Assembly (NCBI RefSeq): GCF_014076845.1
Contig: NZ_JACGUT010000054.1
Span: 1 to 64,000, forward strand
Length of the DNA stretch: 64,000 nt
Direction: 5' to 3'
Source: Colwellia sp. MB3u-41
Lineage (GTDB): Bacteria > Pseudomonadota > Gammaproteobacteria > Enterobacterales > Alteromonadaceae
The notes below the pieces were generated by a model. It was given only the letters and a program-made list of their open reading frames with translations, was not told the DNA's origin and made no database searches. Each line of letters opens with the position of its first letter. Within the stretch, counting starts at the first letter, position 1. Below, one piece after another: positions 1 to 9,635 of this stretch. The translations under genes were made by a program, and so were the position numbers.

Positions 1-665
1 ACTTCAGCAGAGCCACCACGGTGTAAGTTAGAGCGAAATTCACCTTCTGCGCCTTGGCGTTTCATCGCTGCCACCACTTTGCCACCAATCACTAAACAAC
101 GAATGTCTGCACCGCCCGCTTCTTTAATAAACTCTTGAACCAAAATGTTTGCATTTAAGCCCATGAACGCTTCAATAATCGCTTCTGCTGATTTAGCCGT
201 ATCGGCCAAAACCACGCCAATGCCTTGAGTGCCTTCAAGTAATTTAATAACAACAGGGGCACCCCCTACATTCTTAATCAAATCTTTTGCGTTATCAGGC
301 TTACTCGCAAAACCCGTGCGTGGCAAACCCAAACCTTTGCGTGACAATAATTGTAATGAACGTAATTTGTCGCGTGAACGGCTAATTGCCACTGACTCGT
401 TAATGTTGAACGTACCCATCATTTCAAATTGTCTTGCCACAGCCGTTCCATAAAAGGTCACCGAAGCGCCAATACGCGGGATTATTGCATCATATTTAGG
501 CAGCTCTTTGCCTTTATAACGAACCGTAGAGTGCGTACTCGTAATGTCCATATAGCAATGTAGCGTGTCAATAATATCAACTTGATGCCCCATCGCTTCG
601 CCCGCTTCTTTTAAGCGGCGTGTCGAATAAAGGTTTTTGTTTCTAGACAAAATAGCAACTTTCAT
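1..665 (-). CDS. rimK: RimK, ribosomal protein S6 modification ATP-grasp ligase (3' end outside window)
   Basis: The minus strand reads from an ATG at 665 as [18 protein letters not shown] and continues open to base 1, so the C-terminal part is missing. The sequence contains the RimK hallmarks [33 protein letters not shown] and, further on, [16 protein letters not shown], which is the ATP-grasp nucleotide loop. The family adds glutamate residues to the C-terminus of ribosomal protein S6 in the cytoplasm. The 5' neighbour region is non-coding, so the gene has its own promoter. The identification is firm from motif order and the family's characteristic N-terminus. Only the ligase's end and its downstream partner cannot be seen. 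Confidence 0.93.
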   Translation of the reverse strand, partial: MKVAILSRNKNLYSTRRLKEAGEAMGHQVDIIDTLHCYMDITSTHSTVRYKGKELPKYDAIIPRIGASVTFYGTAVARQFEMMGTFNINESVAISRSRDKLRSLQLLSRKGLGLPRTGFASKPDNAKDLIKNVGGAPVVIKLLEGTQGIGVVLADTAKSAEAIIEAFMGLNANILVQEFIKEAGGADIRCLVIGGKVVAAMKRQGAEGEFRSNLHRGGSAE

Positions 666-1232
666 AATAAGTCCTTTAGTGTTCACTTTATTTAGTATTG
701 AAAAGTGAGTTAATAAGTAAAATCAAGTGTATAGTCAGTTTATTAAATAATAAAGCGCTATAATTTGATGCGTTCAATGAAAATAAGTGATTGGTTTATT
801 TGTAAAATTTTTATCGTATAATATTTTAGGTCATTATTTGAATAAAGAATGGCTAAAAATATTTTTAAGTTAACACAGACGTTATATTTTATTTTGTTTT
901 CTAGTTGAGAACAGTTTTATGATTTTATCAGTGTAAAGACCGTGCAGAAAATGATGGTAAGCTTGATTTATTGTCTAGTTATTTAACTATATTAGTAGTA
1001 TTTAAAGGTAAAAAAGATAGCTATTTAATAAACCTGAGAATTGAGTCTTGTTTACACAATAAAACCAAATAAAATTTTTGATTGCAAAAGAATATGAGAC
1101 CCATGTAAAGTCAGATTATTTTATTTCTAGCGAGTTGTTAAATAAAATGAGTAGCTCAAATTAAAAAACCACTAATTATATAAGGGGCTAATTAATTTGA
1201 GTTACTTAGGCAGACATATAATAAAGTTACTG
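666..1232. other. Intergenic region, AT-rich, nothing recognised
   Basis: This 567-base stretch lies between the start of rimK and the end of a small exported-protein gene. It should hold the rimK promoter. I see no convincing open frame on either strand, no repeat family and no clear operator. A run of stop codons in all frames argues against a missed gene. Confidence 0.5.
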
Positions 1233-1487
1233 TTATTCGCCTTTAGGTAGTACTTTGATTGGCTTGTAGTACCCTTCTTTTAGTTCGTCATTCACGCAAT
1301 CTAATAGATACGTTTTCATATCGCCTTCAGCGACTTCATCTTCAACGGCATATTCTTTACATTGAATTAAAAGACTCGCTACATAGTCATTAGGCGCATC
1401 CATTAAAGCCATTTCAGTTTCTTCGCTGTGCGCTGATAAACTTGACATTAAGGTTAATAAGGCGACAGCTAAAATTATTTTTTTCAT
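1233..1487 (-). CDS. Small exported protein of unknown function
   Basis: The protein starts best at the ATG ending at 1487. This gives MKKIILAVALLTLMSSLSAHS, a textbook signal peptide, followed by about 64 mature residues with two cysteines (in LLIQCKEY and YLLDCVND) that could form a disulfide in the periplasm. Upstream in-frame ATGs add a non-signal leader and are less likely. I do not recognise the family. The gene sits 26 bases downstream of another small gene on the same strand and may be co-transcribed with it. Confidence 0.65.
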   Translation of the reverse strand: MKKIILAVALLTLMSSLSAHSEETEMALMDAPNDYVASLLIQCKEYAVEDEVAEGDMKTYLLDCVNDELKEGYYKPIKVLPKGE

Positions 1488-1513
1488 AAATGTTCTCATT
1501 ACATTAAAATTAC

Positions 1514-1732
1514 TTACATATCCCAATAGTCACTTAATGAATTAAGCTGACGGTCAAGAAACCTTTTTTCATTTAAGAGATCTAATTTTTCTTTAATTAA
1601 ATATTTTTGTTTCGCTATGTTACTTATCTCTTTCTTGTTAGCAGAGCCATTCGATATTTCAAAACCAGTGATGCTAGTATTGAAATTCGAGTTACTACCT
1701 ATGCCCGCATTCTCACATGTATCAATATTCAT
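1514..1732 (-). CDS. Small PA3496-like protein (paralogue of the gene at 5710)
   Basis: The 72-residue product has a polar, low-complexity N-terminus and a charged, probably helical C-terminus: KEKLDLLNEKRFLDRQLN followed by SLSDYWDM. That tail matches in pattern the C-terminus of the PA3496-family protein encoded at 5710-5952 (RRKIEQLHEDRQLRKL then DLNYYDEW). Family members are annotated as putative envelope-integrity proteins, but their molecular role is not established. The paralogy is my inference from the shared (R/K)xK(I/L)xxL.E.RxLxxx...YY/DYW pattern, and the divergent N-terminus leaves some doubt. Confidence 0.5.
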   Translation of the reverse strand: MNIDTCENAGIGSNSNFNTSITGFEISNGSANKKEISNIAKQKYLIKEKLDLLNEKRFLDRQLNSLSDYWDM

Positions 1733-2120
1733 TTTTCACCTTCAAAAAAATCATAATTAGATTCTGACTGGATAATGTTCCACAATTTAAAATTTGAAAA
1801 GCAAAATATTTTCGTTTAACTAATCAATTTTTTTTATCAAACAATCAGGATAGACAACACTTTAAATAAATATCGAAAGGAATAAGGAGAAAACAATAAA
1901 TTAAGAGCGGACAATAAAAATAAAGTATTTAAAAACATAATGATAAATATATAAGGAGCAATTTAACTTCTTATATCAAATACATCAGTCCCCCCAGCAA
2001 CGGCAAAAAATTAAAATGAGAAGACAATAAGTACAAACATCATTCTTCTTAGCACCGGGGGAGTTCTCTATATTTATATCTAAAAAAGTGTAAAGATTTT
2101 TTATTAAAGCACATAACGTT
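1733..2120. other. Intergenic region downstream of mgtE
   Basis: This 388-base AT-rich stretch has no recognisable gene. Near the mgtE side, a C-run (around 1990) and a G-run (around 2056) could pair and contribute to termination of mgtE, but the loop is long and I would not call a terminator from it. Confidence 0.4.
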
Positions 2121-3467
2121 TTACAGCAGTAATAACGTACCACAACCAAGAAAGGCTATGAAACCAAATATATCAGTTACTGTTGTTAAAATTACAGCGC
2201 CAGATAATGCAGGGTCGATATTAAATTTATTTAATATCCAAGGGATCCATACCCCCGATAACGAAGCAACCAGAATATTGCCTAAAATAGCGATACAAAT
2301 CGTGACAGATAACATTGGATTATTAAACCAGTAAAAAGTAATGATACCTATTACAGTTGCCCATAACATACCGTTAATGGCTCCAACCTTAAGTTCTTTT
2401 TTAACAATAGCTCGTCTATTAGCATCACTGATTTGGCCTAATGCAAGTCCTCTTATTATCAGCGTTAATGTCTGACTTCCAGAAATTCCTCCCATTGATG
2501 CAACAACAGGCATAAGCACAGCAAGTGCAACTACTTGCTGTAAAGTCGCTTCAAACAACCCAATAAACCAAGAAGCTAAAAAGGCGGTAACCAAATTAAT
2601 CCCTAGCCAAATTGCTCGGTTTTTACTACTTAACCAGACACTGGCAAATAAATCTTCTTCATCACTCAAGCCTGCAGATTGCATTAACTGATTATCTTTT
2701 TGCTGATCTTTGTATTTATAAGCAGAATGTAAATCTAAACGCCCTGTTAAACAGCCGTTTTCGTCAACAATAGGAAGCGCCGACTTCCCTGACAAAATAA
2801 CTTCATCTATCGATTCGTCTAAGCCTTTACTGGCTTCTATACATTGAACGTCTTGATAGAGGACATCTGACAATGGCAGTTCATCATCTAAAAGTAGCAG
2901 TTTATTAATAGGGATTTCACCCAATAATTTCGCATTATGATCAACAACGTAAATAACGTCAGTTAACGGTAATAGGTTTTTTGAACACACTTTTTTCGCT
3001 GCAGCTACTTTTAATTTTTGTGAAATTCTTTTTTCATCAAAACTTTGCCAGCGCCCTACTTCATCTTCAGAATAATCTTGAGCCTTTTTTAAGTACTCTC
3101 TTTGTTTAGCTGTCATTTTTGTAACAGCGTATTCAATAAAACGGTCGCTTAAGTCTTCAGTAAGTTCTAATAAACTATTGGCATCTAATTTATCAAAGAG
3201 TGGAAAACATGCATCATCGTCCATGACATTCAAAATCATTTGACGAGATTCATTTTTCATTTCTAGAAAAATGTTTTGCTGGTAATCAGCGCTAAAAAGA
3301 TCCCAAAGACTTAACCGTGGTTTAATGGGGAAAGCTTCCAGAAGAATAGCGACATGCTCTGGCATTAACGTGCTTTCAATTTCGACAGCTAATTCATTTA
3401 AGCGTTGTTCATCCGCTAATAATGCTTCAATTTTTTCAATATAAATAGGTAGTAGTTCTAGCGACAT
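2121..3467 (-). CDS. mgtE: MgtE-family magnesium transporter
   Basis: The 448-residue product has the MgtE layout. An N-terminal helical domain (about 1-130) is followed by two CBS repeats (about 135-255; DVIYVVDHNAKLLGEIPINK and ALPIVDENGCLTGRLDL). The C-terminal membrane domain has five helices and contains the family signature PVVASMGGISGSQTLTLIIRG. Family members are inner-membrane Mg2+ channels gated by Mg2+ binding to the N and CBS domains. I chose the start at 3467 rather than the longer frame from 3494 because GGAG sits just upstream and the family begins near here. It stands alone, with a divergent DUF1353 gene upstream. Confidence 0.93.
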   Translation of the reverse strand: MSLELLPIYIEKIEALLADEQRLNELAVEIESTLMPEHVAILLEAFPIKPRLSLWDLFSADYQQNIFLEMKNESRQMILNVMDDDACFPLFDKLDANSLLELTEDLSDRFIEYAVTKMTAKQREYLKKAQDYSEDEVGRWQSFDEKRISQKLKVAAAKKVCSKNLLPLTDVIYVVDHNAKLLGEIPINKLLLLDDELPLSDVLYQDVQCIEASKGLDESIDEVILSGKSALPIVDENGCLTGRLDLHSAYKYKDQQKDNQLMQSAGLSDEEDLFASVWLSSKNRAIWLGINLVTAFLASWFIGLFEATLQQVVALAVLMPVVASMGGISGSQTLTLIIRGLALGQISDANRRAIVKKELKVGAINGMLWATVIGIITFYWFNNPMLSVTICIAILGNILVASLSGVWIPWILNKFNIDPALSGAVILTTVTDIFGFIAFLGCGTLLLL

Positions 3468-3591
3468 TTTATCTCCAAATAAAAACATCAACAAATTTTT
3501 TGAATTAAACCAAATAAAATTTTGCGTTTTATTTTATAGGTTACTTAACTGTAGAATCGCATTATTCTCTAATCATTAAACTAGAAAACTG

Positions 3592-4080
3592 ATGAAAATG
3601 CCAAAATTACAGCCTTTTGCTATAAAGACGCAAAAGTTTTCATTTTATTCTAAATTGTGGCGATTACTGTTTAAAAAGCGCCAATGGCAGCTTATAGAAG
3701 ATTGGCATTATAACTTACCTAACAAGAGAATCATTATTATTCCTAAGGGATTTATTTTTGATGGAAGTTCGTACCCAGCGATAGTCTGGCTATTTTTCTC
3801 ACCTACAGGATTATTATTAATCCCTGTTATCTTGCACGACTTTTGCTTTGAGTATGATTATTTTTGGGCTAAGCAAGATGATAAAGTATTTAAATTTAAA
3901 GAAGGTTATGGTTTTTTAAAATGGTCGAAACTAATACGTAATGTTGGTATAGAAAGAAACGAATTACTGCTCATTGATTACTTGATATGGATTGTATGTA
4001 TGGCGTTCGGTTGGATGAATTGGCTAACATTTCAGCGTAAAGATAGGCAAGTGTTATTCCCCAAAAAAAATAACCATTGA
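3592..4080 (+). CDS. DUF1353-family protein
   Basis: The 162-residue protein has the pattern typical of DUF1353: a basic W-containing N-terminus, then IIIPKGFIFDGSSYPAIVW, then VILHDFCFEYDYF. That is the GF.xDgaSxP and HDxxY elements seen in these phage- and chromosome-encoded proteins. Its biochemical role is unknown. The conserved D, H and D residues suggest a metal site. A hydrophobic stretch at about 65-80 might be membrane-associated. The start could be either of two ATGs six bases apart. The gene is divergent from mgtE and appears to be a single-gene unit. Confidence 0.65.
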   Translation: MKMPKLQPFAIKTQKFSFYSKLWRLLFKKRQWQLIEDWHYNLPNKRIIIIPKGFIFDGSSYPAIVWLFFSPTGLLLIPVILHDFCFEYDYFWAKQDDKVFKFKEGYGFLKWSKLIRNVGIERNELLLIDYLIWIVCMAFGWMNWLTFQRKDRQVLFPKKNNH

Positions 4081-4251
4081 TGTATTTCACTGGCTATATC
4101 AGTACTTATTTTTACTCGATAGGGGTGGGGTAAATGAAGATACTGACATTATGTTTTATGCTTTATGCATGGCGTCATGTAAGTATGAACGTAAGCATAA
4201 ACCTGTAACAGATTTATGCTTACGTTCCGGTCACATTCATTAATTTATAGG

Positions 4252-4572
4252 CTAAATAACGGCACTTTGCACGAATATACTACCATTGACGCAGTGAAAT
4301 GACTTATGTCGGGTTAATTTTATGTATTTTTTCCACAGGAGTTCAACTTTAGTTTGGCCTTCAAGCTGTGCTGTACACATTTTAACAAATTGCTTTTCTA
4401 CTTGATTTTCTGGTGAACAAATAGCTTGCTCTAGTATGAATAAACGTTTACCTACCTGCGTTAATAATTCAGCTTCGGCAATATTGAAATCTCCAGATTT
4501 TCTGAAACCACGTGGAAAGTGTAAGTCGTCGTAAAAGTGTGCTGCAGCTGTAAATCCATGTATTAAAGTCAT
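4252..4572 (-). CDS. maoP: MaoP (DUF413/YifE), Ori macrodomain organisation protein
   Basis: The 106-residue product carries the DUF413 signature FYDDLHFPRGFRKSGDFNI followed by AEAELLTQVGKRLFILE and a C-terminal WKKYIKLTRHKSFHCVNG, matching E. coli MaoP (YifE) along its length. MaoP acts on chromosome long-range contacts in the Ori macrodomain together with a cis site, maoS. I could not locate maoS here by eye. The gene is divergent from an hdfR homologue, the same pairing as in enterobacteria, which strongly supports the call. Confidence 0.9.
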   Translation of the reverse strand: MTLIHGFTAAAHFYDDLHFPRGFRKSGDFNIAEAELLTQVGKRLFILEQAICSPENQVEKQFVKMCTAQLEGQTKVELLWKKYIKLTRHKSFHCVNGSIFVQSAVI

Positions 4573-4673
4573 TTGAGCCTCTATTGACTGGGTCTAGGTT
4601 TTAGCGGATTATGCGGCTAAAGGACGGGGCTGTAAAACAAATTATAATTATCGTAAAGATAAGAGATTGCAGT

Positions 4674-5555
4674 ATGGATATTGAGTTAATTAAAACATTT
4701 TTAGAGGTTAAAGATTGTCGGCACTTTGGTAAAGCGGCTGAGAATTTATACCTTACTCAAGCAGCGGTTAGTGCCCGAGTTCGTCAATTAGAAAGATACT
4801 TCAGCGTTAGTTTGTTTCACCGCACTAGAAATAATATTCAATTAACACCCGCAGGAGAAAAGCTTGTTCCATACGCTGAAAGTCTGCTCAACACCCTAAG
4901 AATGGCAAAACAAGATGTGACTTTAACCACGGAGAAAGTAGCGCATATATCTATTGCCGGATCACCAAACACTTGGGATGTTTATATACATGACGCCATT
5001 TCAAAAATATATATGAGTCAACCTCATATTAGTTTGATCGCAGAAATATTATCGCGAGAACAACTTACCCGGCAACTCCTTGAGCGCAATTTAGATGTCG
5101 CTATTTTATTTGATCCCCCCAAGGTGGATGAGTTAAAAATAGAGTTATTGCATATGTTTAATTTAGTTCCCGTAACGACTTTTAAAAATAAAATAACAAC
5201 CCCCTCAGAAGTTCAACGTTATATTATGATTGACTGGGGTACGAGCTTTATTCATTGGCATGCAAAAGAAGTCTTTGGCATAACAGTGCCTGTAATTAGA
5301 ACGAGTACTGCCCGCATTGCACTTGATCTCATGCTGCAATGTGGCGGCAGTGCCTACCTCCCCGATATGCTAGCAAAACCCTTTATAGAACAAGGTAAGT
5401 TATTTAACATAAACAACCTGCCAATTTTTGAGCGTGAATTATTTATCGCATTCCATAAAGAAAATGAAAATGAAGAGCGCATTATCGACATTAAAAATAT
5501 GCTGAGAAAAGAGGCGCCTGAAGCGCCAGTAATCATGAAGCCTACAGTAGTATAA
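4674..5555 (+). CDS. hdfR: HdfR-type LysR-family transcription regulator
   Basis: The start at 4674 gives MDIELIKTFLEVKDCRHFGK, directly matching the HdfR N-terminus. An upstream in-frame ATG at 4611 adds 21 residues with no family match. The winged HTH covers about residues 1-60 (KAAENLYLTQAAVSARVRQL) and includes the HdfR-specific FHRTRNNIQLTPAGEKL. The rest is a periplasmic-binding-fold effector domain. In E. coli HdfR represses flhDC and activates a glutamate synthase operon. Targets here are unknown. It shares a 101-base divergent promoter region with maoP, conserved synteny across gammaproteobacteria. Confidence 0.88.
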   Translation: MDIELIKTFLEVKDCRHFGKAAENLYLTQAAVSARVRQLERYFSVSLFHRTRNNIQLTPAGEKLVPYAESLLNTLRMAKQDVTLTTEKVAHISIAGSPNTWDVYIHDAISKIYMSQPHISLIAEILSREQLTRQLLERNLDVAILFDPPKVDELKIELLHMFNLVPVTTFKNKITTPSEVQRYIMIDWGTSFIHWHAKEVFGITVPVIRTSTARIALDLMLQCGGSAYLPDMLAKPFIEQGKLFNINNLPIFERELFIAFHKENENEERIIDIKNMLRKEAPEAPVIMKPTVV

Positions 5556-5709
5556 AAGGTTACTGTAAGCATAAAATTAACGTAGTAAATTTAAATAATA
5601 ATAAGTAAAAATAATTTATCATTAACATAAAAATTTTTTACTTTTATTGGCAGTCAAAAACATAGATTATCATTTTTTCATTATTTCATTATTTTTGGGT
5701 AATATAACG

Positions 5710-5952
5710 ATGACTATCAATACTAATTATGAATTATCTGCTTCTGATGACGTTAGTTTTGACGATGACCAGTCTTCAAATGAATTCGATAATGATATTG
5801 CTGAATTTGAGCCACATGCCAACACTAACAATGTTAAAAAATCAAAAAACAGTAAAAAATTTAATTTTATTGCAAGAAGAAAGATTGAACAGTTGCATGA
5901 GGATCGCCAACTGAGAAAACTCGATCTAAATTACTATGATGAATGGAGCTAA
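5710..5952 (+). CDS. PA3496-family small putative envelope-integrity protein
   Basis: The start at 5710 gives MTINTNYELSASDD, an acidic, disordered N-terminal half, then a basic linker (KKSKNSKKFNFIA) and the family's terminal helix RRKIEQLHEDRQLRKLDL plus YYDEW. An earlier ATG at 5647 would add a hydrophobic leader unlike the family. The ribosome site is weak (GGGTAAT). The function is unknown; the name rests on family annotation. A shorter frame overlapping it in another phase is a shadow. The gene at 1514-1732 looks like a diverged paralogue. Confidence 0.75.
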   Translation: MTINTNYELSASDDVSFDDDQSSNEFDNDIAEFEPHANTNNVKKSKNSKKFNFIARRKIEQLHEDRQLRKLDLNYYDEWS

Positions 5953-6059
5953 TTTAAACAACATTATTTTCACTCACGCGTTAATATTCACGCAAATCAA
6001 TCATCAATTAATTCGCGTTTAACTCCTTAATATCAATTTTGAAGTGCGATAAAGTTATT

Positions 6060-6275
6060 ATTGGTTAAAACATTCCTCTGGTGTTTTATAGCCAAGTCGC
6101 TTTCTTGGTCTTGTATTTAATTTAATAGCGATAATATTTCATCGTTACTAAATTCCCCCCTTTCATTGATGTTCCTTTAACCAAATATTTTCTTATGAAA
6201 CCGTTTCTATTTTTATTCGTTCCGCGATCCCAAGAGTGATGTGAGTTAACGAAGTAATAAGGGCAGTTCATCGTT
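6060..6275 (-). pseudogene. IS30-family transposase remnant (C-terminal end, frameshifted)
   Basis: Reading the minus strand from about 6275 gives YYFVNSHHSWDRGTNKNRNG, then FIRKYLVKGTS. After two frame changes near 6120-6160 it continues as SNDEILSLLN and LNTRPRKRLGYKTPEECF. These are consecutive segments of the C-terminal catalytic region of IS30 transposases (SWxRGTNENxNGLIRxY...KG and LNxRPRKRLGYKTP). The N-terminal two thirds and the inverted repeats are not recognisable. It is a dead fragment, older than a simple insertion, and it occupies most of the 490-base space between the PA3496 gene and the thioesterase gene. Confidence 0.85.
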
Positions 6276-6445
6276 TTTATTCAATTGGGTGTCGCATTTA
6301 GTCTATGAATTTGGCTTTAATAAAAACTTAAAGTTGACTTGGTAACCATTTATTTTAAATGGTATATATAACACGTCTTGATAAATGACAGAAAATTACT
6401 CAGTATGACTTACTGATTATTATCACTAAAGCATAAGGGATTACA

Positions 6446-6961
6446 ATGGTTTTAAGATTTCGCTTTTTATTTTTATTGTTTACTCATTTTTTCAAAAAAT
6501 TTATTGGAGTCATGGATGAGAACACTTTGGATTTTCGTGTTTTATTTAATGATGTTGATATTAAGAGGATGAGCAGTGATCGATATCTACCCATTATGGA
6601 CCTTGGTCGAATTAACATTATCCTTCAAGCAGGACTCCTTAAAAAATTCATAAAAAACAAGTGGGTACCAGTGTCTAGGGTGGCAATTATACGTTACAAG
6701 TATCCTCTTAAGCTTTTTCAGCAATACACATTAAAATCAAAAATCATATATTGGGATGATGACTGGGTTTGGACTGAACATCGATTTCAAAGAAATGGAA
6801 GAACAACGACTATGGGGATAAGCAAAACCACCTTTTTGGGACCTAACGGAATAGTTCCTATATCTGAGGTTATAGAAGCCTATGGGCATCCTGTATCAAA
6901 AATTGAAATGCCAACAATTGTAGAGGAACTCATCAATGTTGAGTTAAGTATGAATGTTTAG
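6446..6961 (+). CDS. Thioesterase-like hotdog-fold protein (THEM6/4HBT type)
   Basis: The 171-residue product has a hydrophobic N-terminal segment (FLFLLFTHFF) followed by a hotdog domain. It contains FRVLFNDVDIKRMSSDRYLPIMDLG (positions about 30-55) and the family's strands KYPLKLFQQYTLKSKIIYWDD and WVWTEHRFQRNGR. This order (FRV.P.D.D...H.nN..Y...MD.gR) is that of THEM6-like acyl-CoA thioesterase relatives. The usual catalytic residues are not obvious, so activity is uncertain. The N-terminal segment suggests membrane association. It is a single-gene unit following an IS remnant. Confidence 0.7.
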   Translation: MVLRFRFLFLLFTHFFKKFIGVMDENTLDFRVLFNDVDIKRMSSDRYLPIMDLGRINIILQAGLLKKFIKNKWVPVSRVAIIRYKYPLKLFQQYTLKSKIIYWDDDWVWTEHRFQRNGRTTTMGISKTTFLGPNGIVPISEVIEAYGHPVSKIEMPTIVEELINVELSMNV

Positions 6962-7565
6962 TCAAAAAACAATGATTAACTTTTACTTTTAAAGAATAGA
7001 AGTCACCCGCTAATTATGAATTATACTGTCCTGCTTGGCCGCATTGTTGAAAGTAGCGTTTGTTTTCTAACGTCTGTTCTAAGACTTAAAGCGGTCGTTA
7101 ACATTAATAGTTCCAAATCATCATATTGATATGCATTTGTATTGGCAAACACAAATCTGGTAATTAATTAAATTTAAATGATTTTTTTGTAGCTAAAAAT
7201 ATTATGACACTGAACGGTCAACAGTTACCGTTCATGAACCAAAATAGCCGATAATACAAGGTAGATAATTGCGTTTCGTAACTGTCAGCTTAAATGGTCC
7301 GCTTTCATATCAAAGTGCTCTGTAGAATTGATACTTTTGGTTCATAAAAGTGGTACATCTGTCTTTTCGATGTTTCCAAACAAGTCATCTTTTAAAGTAA
7401 AAAACAACTTTAAATTCCCATAAATCCTAAAATGACATATCAACTTTTATATTCTAAAAACTGACAAGAGTATTGATTTCATGTTTTATAGCAAATGGAA
7501 AGATAAAGTCATAATCATTGATAAATTTAATGCCCCTTAAAACATACTTAACACCAAACCCGTGT
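6962..7565. other. Intergenic region, possibly decayed sequence
   Basis: These 604 bases separate convergent genes and hold no frame I can identify on either strand. The local base composition is mixed, with some less AT-rich patches around 7030-7110, which would fit old decayed coding sequence. I could not match it to any family. Confidence 0.4.
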
Positions 7566-8399
7566 CTAATTAATTTTACTTTTAATCAGCGGATTTTTGA
7601 GTTCAAAACTTGTTCTGTCAGATAAATGTAGACGGCTATATAAATGACCGAAGTGTTGGTCAAACATAACCTTTAAGGTGCCATTTTTAATGATTAGCTC
7701 TAGTCCTGTATTTAGGTGTTTCGCGAGTTCAGGATTGTTGGGGTTCACATAATAAACGACAGGAAAATTATAACGGAGCATTAATGTCGGCGCTATAGTT
7801 AAATCCAATTTTTCCAAATTAGCTTGTTGATATACTTGTTCAATTTCATTGGCTCCTAGAGCTAAATAGTCAAAGTCATTATTCACTAAATATTGAAAAA
7901 TAGTTTCAAAATCACCAAGCTCAATAGTGTGATATTGATTTGCTTTAAATAAAGCAACATCTGCCCAGCCAGTAGGAATACCTGAACGCATTTTTTTCAT
8001 CTCATCGTTCTGCTTTATTGCACTAAAACGTGCTAAATCTGTTTTGCGGATGATCAATAGTCGCTGGCCAAGCAAGCCCTGCATTATGGGTTTAGCTATT
8101 AAAATCTTGTTTTCTGCATTGAGTTTAGGGTTGCCTTGTACCGTGGCAAAAACATCAAATAATTGCTTGCTAAAAACGCTTGCTTCTTCACTAATTGATA
8201 GCTTACGTTCATCGATATCAATACTTGTCTTTACCCCTGCAGCGCTGAGGGCAGCTTGTAGCACTTGTTTTTCGTAAAGTTGTCTTGAGGGGGTTTTATT
8301 GCCGTTCCAGAATGATATTTGAAGAGCCTGCGCCGATATGGGTAACAGGAGAGTAAGACAAATCAAGTAATGACGAGTCAAAAAAAATAATTTTTTCAA
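7566..8399 (-). CDS. Periplasmic substrate-binding-like protein (SBP_bac_3 type)
   Basis: I start this gene at a TTG ending at 8399. AAGAGG lies seven bases upstream, and the product then begins (M)KKLFFLTRHYLICLTLLLP with a cleavage site after SAQA. The only ATG (8459) puts 20 extra residues before this signal peptide. The mature part (about 255 residues) has the two-lobe family-3 solute-binding pattern, with a C-terminal NGTLKVMFDQHFG like that in amino-acid-binding proteins. No transporter or signalling domain is attached or adjacent, so it may be an orphan receptor. Its ligand cannot be inferred. Confidence 0.7.
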   Translation of the reverse strand: MKKLFFLTRHYLICLTLLLPISAQALQISFWNGNKTPSRQLYEKQVLQAALSAAGVKTSIDIDERKLSISEEASVFSKQLFDVFATVQGNPKLNAENKILIAKPIMQGLLGQRLLIIRKTDLARFSAIKQNDEMKKMRSGIPTGWADVALFKANQYHTIELGDFETIFQYLVNNDFDYLALGANEIEQVYQQANLEKLDLTIAPTLMLRYNFPVVYYVNPNNPELAKHLNTGLELIIKNGTLKVMFDQHFGHLYSRLHLSDRTSFELKNPLIKSKIN

Positions 8400-8459
8400 A
8401 GGTAAACCTCTTAAAAATGAATGGAACAATGAAGGACGAGTCAAAGTAGGTATGAACAA

Positions 8460-9021
8460 TGCCCAATGCAGATTAATTTCTTACATCATAATAAATTACT
8501 TTGCTTTTTAAAGATAACATATAAGCGTTAACTTTTAATATTAGGCGAACCTGACGATTCCCACTTTAGCTTTTTCAGACGGGGAAGTTTTATCAAAAAT
8601 ACATGCTTAAAAATGACTAATTCCTTACCAAAGTTCTAATTTCTATTGCTCAGAAGTGTGATTACACTTAAAAACTGTCATAAAGTAGATTCAGCACTAC
8701 CGTTATTTGAATTATTGAAACATAAAAGAGCTGAGGTTGTAATAGACACGTAAATAAATGAAAGAATAATTTTACAACAAGATAAATATCTTTTTTTAGA
8801 AAATTTGTTGAGTGTTTACAAGGTTTATACTATCCAGAAAAACGTCAATTTTCGATCCTAAACTAGTCTAAAGTCATAACTGGTGTTAAAATGCAGAATA
8901 GTAAGTTCAGCTTTGAACCGCGACAAATAAAGGCATTAACATCAAAAAGCATATTTCAACAAAAAAAACTGTAAATCAAATGCTAACATCTAAATTCCAG
9001 ACAACTAAAGAGTACTAACCC
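8460..9021. other. Intergenic region between divergent genes
   Basis: About 560 bases lie between the binding-protein gene and the TPR gene. They must contain both promoters. I see no additional gene. A patch near 8905-8940 is less AT-rich than its surroundings but has no open frame of note. Confidence 0.4.
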
Positions 9022-9450
9022 ATGAATACAAAAATATACAAACGCGTACTTATATTGGCTGGAGATTTAATGCACGCAGCTCAGCGAAAAAATCAAACTC
9101 GCTTTGATAATTTATATAGTGAATTAAAGCAAGTTTGTGATGATAATGAAAATACAGATAAAGACCATCCTGTGCAATGGGAGACTCTCGCTGATTTTAC
9201 CGACGATTACACCCTAGCTATTGCTATTTACGAAAAAGCATTAGCTAAAGCTGAAGAAATTAATTCAAAGGATTTTCGTTCATCTATCGGTTTTTCAGTA
9301 GCATCACTGCAGGTCGAATTAGGTGAAGAAGAAAATGCTATTGAACATTTAGAGAAAGCTAAAGTCAGCTGTAATAAAATAGCGGATAAAGAACTAAAAG
9401 ATGAAATTCATGCTTTGTTAGAAGCGTTAAAAAATGCTCAAGAACAATAA
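9022..9450 (+). CDS. TPR-like protein of unknown role
   Basis: The 142-residue cytoplasmic protein is entirely helical in character. It contains at least two TPR-like units: YTLAIAIYEKALAKAEEIN (about 73-92) and SSIGFSVASLQVELGEEENA then IEHLEKAK (about 95-122). Such short TPR proteins usually act as protein-binding adaptors. No enzymatic motif is present. It is preceded by a long non-coding region and followed by a thioesterase pseudogene, so context gives no partner. Confidence 0.65.
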   Translation: MNTKIYKRVLILAGDLMHAAQRKNQTRFDNLYSELKQVCDDNENTDKDHPVQWETLADFTDDYTLAIAIYEKALAKAEEINSKDFRSSIGFSVASLQVELGEEENAIEHLEKAKVSCNKIADKELKDEIHALLEALKNAQEQ

Positions 9451-9635
9451 GTATAATCTTTGAGTCAGCCCTAGTAAATAAGCATTACCCGCTTTAGAAA
9501 GATAGTATCATCCATGTACCTGCCTTAGTTGCATGGATGATTATAAAGACTGTAATGCTACCCTCAATTGGATTAAGTCTTATTGGACTGACATTCAGAG
9601 AAAATCCAATAATATATTTACTTTTTTGGAGAAAA

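Noticed and set aside
1985-2062. Long hairpin between C- and G-runs as an mgtE terminator
   Set aside because: Loop longer than 50 bases and no U-run; not convincing.
5647-5709. Upstream extension of the PA3496-family gene
   Set aside because: Hydrophobic leader absent from the family; the ATG at 5710 fits better.
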